From Arcuatula senhousia (Eukaryota > Mollusca > Bivalvia > Mytilida > Mytilidae): a DNA stretch of 64,000 nucleotides. The notes under the pieces are model-generated. The model saw nothing but the letters and a program-made list of their open reading frames with translations. It made no database searches and had not been told where the DNA came from. The stretch lies in NCBI GenBank assembly GCA_963971305.1, contig OZ020314.1, forward strand, positions 1,550,001-1,614,000, written 5' to 3'. Shown here piece after piece: positions 48,001 to 59,405 of the stretch; the first letter of the stretch is position 1, and each line of letters opens with the position of its first letter. The translations under genes and the position numbers were made by a program.

Positions 48001-51000
48001 TCCGAAACTGTTGCAGAAAGCTATAAAATATGCCAGAGCAGCAGTAGTGAAACTTAAAGGTTGTAACTGCATCCAAGACATAACCGAAGAAGAAATAAAA
48101 AAATATCGGTCTAGATTTTGGACAAAATCTATTGAACAAAGGATTGAATGGTTTTTAGACAAAGTTTCGGAGGTGAAGATAAAGCATGGTTGTACATTTT
48201 ACAATATCGATGATGGGAAACGAGTTTGTGGATTTTGCTTTAGGACCCTGTACAAAATAAATAAAAATTTCTATTACAAATACTTGAAAAAAGGTAGACG
48301 TGGGGACATAGCAGCAGGGATGATAAATCGGCGCAAAATGGGAAATACAACCAGTGAAACAATATCATGGATAGAAGATTACTCTTCAAATAGGGCAGAT
48401 CAGATGCCAAATAACCAGGATTTGATGTTACCATGTGGGACCAGAAAAATTGGCATCTATGAACAATATGTGGCGGAAAGAACTGAGAACTTACGATATT
48501 CTGTAAGCAGATCTGCATTTTATAAACTGTGGACGGACAGATTTCCAAATTTAAAGATTAAACAAGTGAGTAAACAAAATTAATATTAAATCAAATAAAT
48601 TGAACAAAGTAAAATGGTAACAAATTCCGGAAAATCTTACATCAATAATTATTTACATGGCGCTTAGAGATAAAACTGGTCATGCTGTTTTATAATCTAC
48701 ACCAATCAGAAGTTGATTAATCACATTAATTAATAATTTTGACCATGAAAAATTTGAGATCAGGGGCCTTATTTTTGAAGCTATCTTAGTAAGTGACAGC
48801 TAAGCAGCCTCCTAAACCAAATCTTAGTCCTAAGTCAAATTTTCGTACCTGTCTTAATTTGTAAATTTCCTAAGTATTGTCCTAAATTTAGGAATATAAA
48901 CTAGGTGAATTAGGAAATTCCTAATATTGTAGGATACCAAATTTATACATAAAATTTCTTCAAGGATTCGTTTCTGTTTATGTTGCCAGTCTATTAATAT
49001 ATTATCTTACAAAATGTTTTGTTGTTTCGTGATCTCAAGACGTCAATGGAAAGTCTTGAGATCAAGGTGGACTTATGTATTACGATCTCATAAAAAAATT
49101 AACATTTCAAATATTTAATCTGTAATATTTTCGAACAAAAAAATGGGCTACGTTTCATGCACATTTTGCACTTTGCTGATTAAAACACAAAACATTAGCT
49201 TGTTAAAACTATTTTTGATTATAAAGGATGAGGTGATAAGAATTCGGCAGATGTCGCATGATTTTTACTTTTGAACTTAATTCGCTCAATTTCAAAAGTA
49301 TATGCTTACATTATCATTACTTTAATGTAAATAGATATCTATTTAAAAAATAAGATGAGTGATCAATTTATTTAAAATTACCACCATACTATATTTTCGA
49401 TTCCAGTTCTATTACAAAGTAAGGAATTCGTAGTTAGGAAGTTCCTAAGCAAGCTTCGGTACAATTGCTGATACGTTCCTTACGAGGTTCCTAAGATGTA
49501 CCTAAATCGATTGCTGAGACACAATGAGACATACCTTAGGAAATTCCTATGAAAGTTTCGAAAATAAGGCCCCAGATCTAGCTAAAGTAAATTTAAAGTT
49601 AACCAAAATTAATTTTTCAATAAATAATAGAAATTTATCTCACTTATCTCACAAATGAAAAAAAAAATAAATACAGTTGTACTTGCACTTAAAAGTTGAG
49701 TTTGTTTCCATTGTAGGTGAACTCATTTTCAAAATGTACAACCTGTGTCTACATAGAACGAGAACTTCAAAAAACAAGAGATCCAGCCCAAAGAGCCTAC
49801 TTTAAAAAGTTAATGACCGTTCATAATGAGAGACAAATGTAAGTTATACATAAATTATTTTTATTGTAAATAATAAAAATAAGAAAACCTTTTTCAATAA
49901 GCATGATAAGGTTTATCTTACAGATTTTGAAATCATTTTTCATATTAAAAAGTTTGTTTTACAATTAAGGAATACATGACTGTCATGTTTTTCTTTAAAT
50001 TGGGATATGAAAAGAAAAAGAAATTCAAAATGATTCAAAACAGGTAAATTTTATTTATTAAACAGTTAAAGCATAGTGTAACCTCCAGTAAAAAGTGGAC
50101 GTTTCCCCATGAAGAATGTTTTTATTTGTATATGTTTTTTTTTCGTCCAATCAAATTGCAGTATCTTAATCAAAAAATGATTAATAATATTTTTTCGAAA
50201 TATCTTTCAGGACAGAGAGAAGGTATTATTATGAAAAAAGAGAACAGGCAAAGCTTAATCCATCAAAATACATGAGTGTAATAATTGATGGCATGGACCA
50301 AGGTAGTAACATTTTATTATGATCTGGCTATGTTGCTTTTCTTATGTTCTGGTCTGTAAGGTTACGGGTATCTAATAATTGATACTTTCATACTTGTTCT
50401 TCCTTTTCTCATATGACAGCATAGAAAGGTAAACTTGACCGAATTAAAGATAATATTTCTTTTTGGTAACCTGTTTCTAGATTAGCTAAGACATTTGTGG
50501 TTTGGCATATTTGGAGATTGTTTGGTGTTGAACTCTTAATTTATCAATTTTTTATACATTTTTTGAATTATAAGTGACTTATAAGAACTTTGAAATCCTT
50601 TATGCATTAGGGGTTAATATGGTGATTGTTTTTACTTTTATTTGTACATGTATAAATGTGTGACAACTGAGATCATTTAATTCATAATTCCATGATTAAA
50701 AAGAAACAAAATAAGTGCAATGCTTTTGCCAGTATAGACACATGTACATAATGTAGGCAAAACATCAATGGACCTTTTGTTAACTATAAAGTATCATTAT
50801 AGATGTTTAAGCAACAAGTTACATTACACTATTGCCAATGATTTAAAGTAAATACCTTAACCAAATTTTATTATTGCTATTTTCTGAAAAATGAACAATA
50901 TCTTGTTTATTTCCAGCTAAAACTAATCTTCCACATTTTACTGGCAGACTCCATAAGGTAAGTTAATTAAAATGTGATAGATATTTATTATTATACATTG

Positions 51001-54000
51001 AAATATTGAACATGTTGAACAAATTACATGATACACACACAAACAGTTTCGTCATTTCCAAAGCTTATGAAGTATGTTATGTACATGATGTATGTGAATC
51101 TAAATAAAGAAAGAAAGCAACCTAGAATATGTACTTTAAAAATATTCACCATGCAAAGGGGGGGGGGTTGATTAAGAAATTAAAAGGGGGTAAGGTTTTT
51201 CACAGTGCACTGCAGGTCAAAAGGGCACTGCAGGTCAAAGGGGTGGTCCAGGCTAAGCTCCACATCCACAAAAAAAATAAAAGGAATAATTCGTATAATT
51301 TAGTAAAAATATTGTCATTAGAAATTGTTTTGTGATTTCACTGAAAACTGATAGATTCAGTGGGACTCACTTTAGCATTAAGCTTGCTAACAAATCCAGG
51401 ATACATATAACTATAAACTAAAGAGTCTTAAATATTCATCAATCAGCCAATATAATTACTACACCTGGCGCGCCTTTCTTCTTTATTAAACTAAAAGAAA
51501 TGTAGCACAAAAATAAAAATAAGATCATATACAATATCTATTCAGATCTTTGTTTGACATTATTCATTACTAAACAATTATATTTTATTTGAAATTGCTT
51601 TTAAAATAGTTCAAACTATTAACAAATTTCTTTTTAGGGAATTGACCCATCATCACTATTAAAAACCCATATTCAAGGAGTGATAAACCATGGATTACAT
51701 ACGTTCAGTACATATGTGGACTTATGTGAATATTCACATGATGCAAATCTTGTAATGAATGTTTTGTTACGGTCTATAAATGCAGCAATTTCAAAAGTAA
51801 GTATTTAGTTTTATTTTATCAAGGATGTTTGCTGGTCAGTTTAAAAATAACAAGATATCTAAATCTATATATTTGATAAATAGACAGTAGATGAAGGAAC
51901 AAATTAAATAAAGAAATTCATATACTTATTAATAAGCGTTCAAAATTAGGCGGGAAAAGTCTTTCTTAGGCCTTTTCCTCGGTTTAGCTTTAGGCTGATT
52001 TTACGGGTAGTGTAAAAACATATGAAAACATACAAGAAATTTATATAATTTTATGGATAAGCTCTTACTTACCCAATTAACCATATTTTCAAAAGAAATC
52101 AGTAGGTTGTTGGGCAAATTATTCCATTTTTAATAGTAAAATCCAGAGGATTCCCGAAATCGTTCTGAAATCTCAAAATTGGACAGCAACCATCTTTAAG
52201 ATTGTTTAATTATTTTTTTGGACGTATTTTTATTGATAAATGTATTCGAAATGTTAACGTTGATTAACACAACATTATTGGACCAGTCATGAGCCATTCT
52301 TACTCAATAAAATATCCGTAATGATATAACTTATGATAACATATTACTTACTAAAACACAGATATGGCAATATAATTTTAATTTTTTTTAAAACTTGTTT
52401 TGTATGCTATTTCAGGATGGTAAATTACCCGAGATACTTTTCATACAAGCAGATAACTGTGCAAGGGAAAACAAGAATAAATATATCCTTGGATTTTGTG
52501 AGCTACTTGTCATGCTGTCAGTGTTTAAAGAGGTAAATAAAATATGTAAATATATATGCATTACATGAGAACAAACGATAATTAAATTTTAATATTACCA
52601 GTATTAGTAATATAAATTTCATATTTTTATGCATTAAGGTAGCACCATACAAAAGTGCTAAAATTTTATAAGAATTTTAATTTTTAACTTTTTCAATACT
52701 ATTAAATGCCCCTTTTCTAATGGTGCAAAAATATTTTCAGTACACCTAATAATAAATGAGCTATGGTGATGATTAAAAAATCAAAACAAGTGCACATATA
52801 ATTTAAGCTGTCAATAAACCATGGAGGTTGATCTTATCTATAACAGCTGGAAAGTTTAATGACTTTTGACCAGTCATTTGAAGTGAAATAAGTTAAATGA
52901 ATAAGATGGACAATCAATAGTGGAAACATCTGGTCAGTGAAGGAGGAGTCTTGCCCTTTACAGTTAACAACTGACCTGAGATAAGGTCAATTTGATGTAA
53001 TATATCCCACAGTTTCTGAATTTAGTGTAGGGGGTTGTGCATTTTAGGCTATATTTAATGTTTGTGTGGATGGAACTAAGGTTTGTAGGTTAAATAAATG
53101 TTGATTTATGATGATCTTAGAATCCTACAGTGCTCCCATGGTAGAATCATGCCATTTGATCTAGTAAATGGGGCTCAAAGTAGGAAATTGATATTTTGGG
53201 GTTTTTTCCACTTTCATTTTTCAAGAGAAAAGTAAAGTTTGATTGAATTTAGCTCCCTCACGAGTACCCCAATGTGGCTGGTTTTTGGATATGTTATTCC
53301 AAGGTCTATTATCAACAAAATCGTGTCTCAGATTTAAGATTAAAGCTTTAGGAAATATTTTATGGCACATTGAATAGAGTGATCCCTTATGCAATAAACC
53401 CATGTACACAAAATATGACTTTATTCGAGTATGGAATGTGATAGGAAAATTCTGAGACACGGTTGGAGGTCATGCTGTGTTGATTCAGATCAAATCAATG
53501 TTAAAGATATTTGTAATGCTAGGAGAGCTAATTTCATTTGAGTCAGTTGTGTTGAAAGTTTTAATTTTGAACAGAAATTCCATCTGCTATACATTATAGT
53601 TAATTTTTGTAGATATCATCACATAGGGTTACATTTCTTCTTTCTAATGATGTCTCATCCATTAAAATTGGTAAAACAATAAGAAAGTTATGCCTGTTTA
53701 AAGTGTGATGGTTGGACTAAAACAACCTTTGTATGGTGCTACCTTAAATTATATATAACCGAAAAAAATTTTCATTACGCATCTAGTTTTGAGCCAATGC
53801 AAATATATTACCTTGTTTTAAAATGCCATTGTGTTAAAATGTTAAGAATAGGAAAGGAATAAACTTAAGCTAATTCCTATCTGTGATATTCATTTTTCAA
53901 CATTTCCATAACAAAAACTAAATATAAAACATTGCAGCACAATTATATATATATATTGAAGATACTCACATTCCAATATCTTAGAAGAGTAAAAAATATA

Positions 54001-55662
54001 AAATTAATATAATTAAGTCTTATTGACACTCTTATTATTTTCGTGACTTGTTTTTTTTTCTATCAAGTAACTGTAAAAATTCTCTGTTTAAGCAAATTGA
54101 GGTTTTTTTCAAAATAGTTAGGAACACGACGGGTTTGCTATAGCATGCAAGAACCACTTACTCTTCCGGAGCACTTTAGTTCGCTCTTGTTTGTATATAT
54201 ATATTGTAAAATATTAACTTCTGTTCTTTTCAATAGGTTCATCTTTCCTTTCTATATGTTGGTCACACCCATGAAGACATAGATGCCGCCTTTTCAAAGA
54301 TTTCAACAACTTTGCGATCAACAAATGTTGAGACAATTCCAAAATTGTTATTGAGTTTAGGTGCTATCCAAATCCAAGGGGTATTTGATGTTAAATCTTG
54401 GTTGTTGCCATACTTGAAAGATATGAAACACCATTCCAAGCCATTGCATTTCAAGTTTTCTAGAGACAGTTTGAACAAAACATGCTTGTCATATAGAGCA
54501 AACAGCACAAAAGTTTGGGCTCGACTTGAAGAAAGCATTTTAACTGGTATACCAGCTGGCAAACCTATGGTTCTTATTCCACCAAATTTTGGAAAGATGG
54601 ATGTGGATGGCATTAAAGCAAATATTGAAAAAAGCAGGTGCATCATGTCAGAAGAAAGCCAGTATAAATGGTGGTGCGGATTTCTTGCAGAACTGAAGGA
54701 ACTGCAGCAATCAGAGAGGAAACAAAAACAATATGCTGAAAAGGGGGCGATTTGGTTGCTACCAAAGCTACAAAATAAAGCGAACCTCCATAAAGATAAA
54801 ATCCAAGAAATTTCAAAATCTGCTCATATAGAAGCATTAATGGATAAAGATTTTGACGATCCAATTGTAAGTATAAATTGGGTAATGGGGAGGTTCAGAC
54901 AAATTTATTTCTTCTTCATATCATTGTTAACAATGGGTATGTCTTTATAACTGTGTCTCTTAAGGGGTCTGTAAAATCTTGTCTCTAATGGGCTTAAAAT
55001 GAGCAAAGATAATTCTACCGCAGATCAGAATTTTTATATTATAACAGCTAGTACCCTGTCAATTAAAAGCTTATCTGATAAGTATCATCTGATTAAGTAT
55101 ATCAAACAAGAAAGGTTAACAATATCTGGAACAAATTACAAGCAGTCTATGGCATGTATGTTACCAATTACTGAAAACATGGACACGGGTACATGTACAT
55201 GTGCATGAAAAAAAAATCTTTTGATTTATAATTGCTTTTGACATTTATCTATCTTGTTACAATATTCTATCTGTTAAAGATTTTTCACATATAATATTAT
55301 GATGCCACATAGTGTCTTAAAATTGGATAAGCACCTGAAAACGGTGTTTATGCTTTGGCAAGCAAGTCTACAATGGTGTTGTGTATTCAGGAAAAAGTAG
55401 TCTACAAAAGGGTTGTGGTTAAAAACCTCTATCTACCCCCTCCCCCGGATTTTGTACAACGACCCCCTAAGTCTAAACGAACCTTTAGAAAGTTGATCGA
55501 CATCTCTTTCAAGAGTATACAAATTTAGATATGAATAAAATAAAAATAAATGCACACTGGTAAATTATAATAGATTCTTTATCTTAGATTATTTATTTTA
55601 AATATTATATCTTCCAGGTTACAGTGCAAAGCAAAGGGAGAGGAAAACATAAGAAGAAATGA
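45025..55662 (+). CDS. OTU protease-transposase fusion
   Basis: Twelve exons: 45025-45630, 46032-46304, 46768-46809, 47095-47169, 47855-48565, 49717-49838, 50211-50302, 50917-50957, 51638-51796, 52416-52532, 54237-54866, 55618-55662. They sum to 2913 nt, one open frame of 970 residues. Residues 50-175 form an OTU deubiquitinase-type domain: GDGNCLFRA with Asp51 and Cys54, WGTDVELMVAS, and CHYDVV with His170. Residues 203-335 are acidic with a duplicated DELGISxxxxD motif. Residues 333-610 hold the N-terminal transposase part (VCGFCFRTLYKI, RADQMPNNQDLMLPCGT). Residues 611-956 carry a DUF7869-like RNase H-fold core: IIDGMDQ (Asp636/639), QADNCARENKN (Asp720) and GHTHEDID (756-762). It probably cuts and joins element DNA in the nucleus, while OTU may remove ubiquitin. 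The start at 45025 is the first ATG in the open stretch; an earlier 5' exon is possible. Confidence 0.88.
48763..49573. mobile_element. MITE with GGGGCCTTATTTTTGAA ends
   Basis: GGGGCCTTATTTTTGAA at the left and TTCGAAAATAAGGCCCC at the right are inverted. AGATC repeats at 48757-48761 and 49574-49578. It lies in the intron after the 237-codon exon. The interior has many TTCCTAAG-type words in both orientations. Non-coding. Confidence 0.82.
52638..53743. mobile_element. 1.1-kb TTAA element in transposase intron
   Basis: TTAA flanks both ends (52634-52637, 53744-53747). The inverted ends are GGTAGCACCATACAAAAG and, in complement, GGTAGCACCATACAAAGG. It sits between the exon ending VMLSVFKE and that starting VHLSFLYVGHTH. 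No coding region is recognised inside. Confidence 0.88.
54115..54195 (-). repeat. End of the AAAGTCCGAAAGGGCAG family
   Basis: GACGGGTTTGCTATAGCATGC, then ACCACTTACTCTTCCGGAGCAC, is the reverse complement of the end of the copy at 59,160-59,400. Confidence 0.6.
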
Positions 55663-56814
55663 TTTATACTTATAACAATCAGAAAGAAACAAATGCACGG
55701 TTTAATTAGCAGATTGTGATACAGACCAACTATTAGTAACTTTATTTGTTAATACTGCAATTTAATACTTAAAGTCCTTGTATATTATTTGATATTATTT
55801 TTGTACATATTTGTTATGTGATAGGACTTTTGAGTTTTTAAATCTAATTTTAATGTTAATGTGTTTATGATTCCTTGTGACTGTTTGCTAACATTAATGT
55901 TTAATGAATCATGTCATCTTATGTATTTCTGAAATTCCTATCTTGTCATTCCCAAACATAGAATATTTTGTAATTAATGCATTATAAATACAGAGTCTTA
56001 TTTGCAGTATTAATCAGATTTTCTGCATTGAAAATTTAGTTTAAAAAAATCTATCTACATATGGTTGTTAGAAATGATGACATCACACAACTAAATTTGT
56101 CACTTTATCAATTCCATAGCAAAATCGTCTTTGGTCATATAATTTTAATTGAAATACTTATATATTTTATGCATTTTTTCAATCTAGTTAGAAACTGAAA
56201 CTTTAACTCTATGCTGTCATTATATTTGTTTTCATCATTTTATTTTCTATGGTGATGGTATTTAATAATAGGCTGTACATATAGAAGTGTAAATGTGTAG
56301 ATGTGTGAAACTCAGGACTATTTTATAGGAATATTAAAAACAACAGCACTTTTATTAGTTTATTTGGTTGTTATTGGAACCATCATTTCAATTTAAGATT
56401 TATTAAAGTTGTTTGGTTATATGGGTTTATAGAATTTTAACCATCTTGGCATCTAATAACAATAATGTGAAATAATGTTTTAAAATGCAATTTATGACAA
56501 TTAATATTGTGCTTCATTACACTTTTTTCAGTTCATATGAAAATGTTATTTTGTAAACATACTATCTATTCCTAAATTCATGTATGTGTCAGCCTTTTAC
56601 CTTTAGCTCTTTTTTTCTGAAATGTTACATTGAATGACTTACAGATAAAAGTGAAATTTAGAAAATAAAAAGATTTTAAAAGCAAAAATGATCATCTTTA
56701 TTTATTCATTTTAATGATTCTAAATTTTGTTGTTTCAAACCAGTTTGATTTAGAATGTCCAACTCTAATGTCAACCTGCCCTATTGACTGTGTGTCACTT
56801 ACAACTTTTAATAG
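55663..56814. other. 3' side of the transposase gene
   Basis: AT-rich with no gene. An AATAAA near 56,661 could polyadenylate the transposase transcript before the right TIR. Confidence 0.45.
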
Positions 56815-57590
56815 AGCATATAATGTTACCCTATCATTTTAAGAACATTTTTTCTAAAGTTACTACTACTCTTTCACATTAACATGTACTCAGTAGCTAT
56901 AGAGTAATGTTACCCTATCTAGGGGGAACAAAACTTCTTAAGGTAATGTTACTCTACCATGTGAATAGATATTTGGTATCTGTAGAGTAATGTTACCCTA
57001 TCTTGGGGGAACAAAACTTCTTAAGGTAATGTTACTCTACCATGTGAATAGATGTTTAGTATCTGTAGAGTAATGTTACCCTATCTTTTGGGGAAAAAAC
57101 TTCTTAGAGTAATGTGACTCTATCATATTGATAGATATTTAGAGCTATAGAGTAATGTTACCCTATCTTCTTGGAAACAAAACTTCTTAGGGTAATGTTA
57201 CTCTATCATTTAAATAGGTATTTATTTTGCTATAGAGCAATGTTACCCTATCATCTAAAAAGGAAAGTTTCTTAGGGTTATGTACTCTCATTTTTAAGGG
57301 TAATGTTACCCTATCATTTTAAGATTTGAAGTGGCGTTGATGAACAAAAGTTATTAGATGATGTTGACAGTTATTTCTAACAATTTCTGTGAGGCATGTT
57401 TCTCTACTCTGTTCATAATGTTTTCAGGGTAATAATACCCTATGATTTGATCACAGTTTCACTGGGAGTTTCTTGTTAAAGTATTGTTACTGTCTTTTCT
57501 GTGTTCTGTATTGCTTAATCAATGACTTTTGACCATACACTAAACAAAAAGGACACTTGTAGATTTTCCTCTTTTAATTTGGAAGGCATT
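56815..57590 (-). repeat. Right TIR with expanded motif array
   Basis: Complement of the left TIR. It carries more copies of the TAGAGTAATGTTACCCTATC motif than the left (about six to seven GTAATGTTAC...pairs against four). The outer 190 bp match the left end almost perfectly. Confidence 0.88.
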
Positions 57591-57594
57591 ATAG
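57591..57594. other. Right target-site duplication ATAG
   Basis: Matches 34778-34781. Confidence 0.8.
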
Positions 57595-58299
57595 TATGTT
57601 GCAATTAACGACATTCTTGAACGGTAAAGTGAAATTACTTAAATTGTTGTACGTGATATGGTGTACTCTTATTTGCTATATTATCGGTCAATGAAAATTC
57701 GCAAAACATTGTACACACAAATATGGAATTTTAATTCTAATATTATATAAATTATAGTTTGATAACTGAAAACGGTGAAAATTAGTGTACCCCAAATAGA
57801 CAACTAGTATTTCTTCGTGAAAGTAAGTAACCGCATAATTTCGTTTACAATATTTAAAATAAAGGTAATAACAAAAACTACCGAACTTGAATGATCAATC
57901 TCATAGCCCAGAGAAAATGACAAATTTAAAACGAATCAGTCATACCGTAGAATTGGTGGATCGCAACCAGGTTTAACCAGGTTTTATGGCGCCAAACCAC
58001 TCTCTTCCATTGCGATCTTAGGATCCGGTAATGACCATAGAACACAACATAGTTGTGAGACACAATAGGGATATTGGGGTGATCATCTCAGTACAGCAGA
58101 CCAGTCAAACACTTATTAAAACAACTAACAATTAAAATTAAGTCGTTGATGGTTACGTCCCGATATCCCTCCGTTCTGGTGAATTCTCGTTACGTCCCGA
58201 TATCCCTCTGTTCTGGTGAATTACAAGGTAACCATTACCAAAATAAGTAAAAGTTTCAATTAAGAAAAGCGTTCAAATAATCCATGCGAATAAAACGAA
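57595..58299. other. Right flank, intergenic
   Basis: No gene. Includes the AACCAGGTTTAACCAGGTTTT palindromic word at 57,963-57,985 and a 43-bp tandem pair, GTTACGTCCCGATATCCCTC at about 58,152 and 58,189. Confidence 0.5.
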
Positions 58300-58590
58300 C
58301 ATTGAAAAGAAGATCAAATTCTTTCGTACTATGTAAAGTGTTACAAAACGTACTGATTCACATATCCCTTTAAATAGTGTTCAATAGCTTTTTTGTGTAA
58401 GGACCATTTGAAATCATTAACCGTAGATAGGATTTAAACTTAACTATAATATAGAATGTTTTTTAAACTCGAGCAAAACACGATCGGCCATATTTGAATT
58501 TAATTGTGACATGTTTTGAAGGATTGTTATTGAAGCAGCCAAGAGAAAAAGGTATAGTATAAGTCAACAATCGTAGTTTGAAAAAAAATA
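58300..58590 (+). repeat. Diverged interspersed repeat, copy 1
   Basis: GAAAAGAAGATCAAATTCTTT, AATAGCTTTTTTGTGTAAGG, ATCATTAACCGTAGATAGG and CACGATCGGCCATA recur in the same order at 60,308-60,660. Confidence 0.65.
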
Positions 58591-58624
58591 TATATTCATA
58601 AACACTATTGTACGGAAGCTGGCC

Positions 58625-59020
58625 ATTGATGCATGGGGGGACTGGGTGTCCGAGTGGTCTAAGGCGCTGGTTTAAATACCACGCTATTGATCACTAGCCG
58701 ATCACCTCTCAGCTGATGATCGAGTCCCGTTTGTATTTAACAAAGAAGGGACTTCCCCAACTGTAATAGAGGAAGAAGAAAAAGGATGTTTTATTAACCA
58801 AAAGCATGGTCCCACAGGTGGCATAATACAGAGCAATTAACACAATGTAATAACAACTTATATAAAAGTTACATAGGAAGTATATATTATTATCACCTAT
58901 ATAATGTCACTGTATGTGATTAGGATCGTCAGTTATCTGCCCAATGTCGGTGGTTTCCTCCACCATTTAAACTGACCGCCCTACATGGTCCAGGTGCGTC
59001 GATAAAGGGCATTAAACACC

Positions 59021-59052
<32 letters not shown>
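58625..59052 (+). repeat. tRNA-derived SINE with CA tail
   Basis: GGTGTCCGAGTGGTCTAAGG (A box) and GATGATCGAGTCCCG (B box) form the tRNA-like head at about 58,645-58,730. A body follows, with GTCGGTGGTTTCCTCCACC and GGGCATTAAACACCAA, then a (CA)n tail of about 32 bases. Not a functional tRNA. Confidence 0.75.
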
Positions 59053-59056
<4 letters not shown>

Positions 59057-59159
59057 TGCATGTCGTAGTATTTGATACGGTTTACTGATTATGCTCTATT
59101 TCCGGTAAATGTAGACCTTGAAAAAAGTGCACACGATAATTCAATTATTGTATGTAAGT

Positions 59160-59405
59160 TAAAGAAGCAGAAGTACCAATGGGGCCTCCGAATGTCAAAA
59201 GTCCGAAAGGGCAGATATAAAACCAGTAAACACCAACAAGAACGGGACAAAAACAGACAACATGTAAAATAAGAAAACACAAAAAATGACTTAATATCCA
59301 TCAACAAAGCGAACTCGAATCGAAACGAGCGTGAGCACAGGTGCTCCGGAAGAGTAAGCAGTTCCTGCTTGCTATAGCACACCCGTCTCAATGCGGTGTG
59401 TCAAA
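59160..59405 (+). repeat. Fullest copy of the AAAGTCCGAAAGGGCAG family
   Basis: Runs from AAGAAGCAGAAGTACCAATGGG through AAAGTCCGAAAGGGCAG and GACAAAAACAGACAACATG, to GTGCTCCGGAAGAGTAAGC and CTTGCTATAGCACACCCGTC. Serves as reference for the copies elsewhere in the window. Confidence 0.75.

Larger units (their letters stand above)
34782..57590. mobile_element. 22.8-kb DNA transposon with long TIRs
   Basis: Both ends begin AATGCCTTCCAAATTAAAAG, in inverted orientation, and are flanked by ATAG. The inverted repeats run about 34,782-35,365 and 56,815-57,590. The outer 190 bp differ at about one position; the inner part is an array of subterminal motifs that differs in copy number. It carries two divergent genes: OTU-transposase rightward and ParB-like protein leftward. 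A 4-bp duplication, the absence of DNA polymerase B, capsid and integrase genes, and ends not starting AG argue against a Maverick/Polinton. I cannot place it in a named superfamily. Both genes are open across all junctions, so it may be an active autonomous copy. Confidence 0.88.

Noticed and set aside
34782..57590. Maverick/Polinton or virus-like element
   Set aside because: Large size and long TIRs fit, but no DNA polymerase B, packaging ATPase, capsid or retroviral-type integrase is visible; the duplication is 4 bp, not 6, and the ends do not start AG.
34782..57590. Ginger-type transposon (4-bp duplication, cysteine protease)
   Set aside because: The termini are not TGT-like and the core motifs (GMDQ, QADNCARENKN, GHTHEDID) do not read as a GIN/retroviral integrase.
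58640..58735. Functional tRNA gene
   Set aside because: A and B boxes exist, but the stems are imperfect and a SINE body with a CA tail follows.
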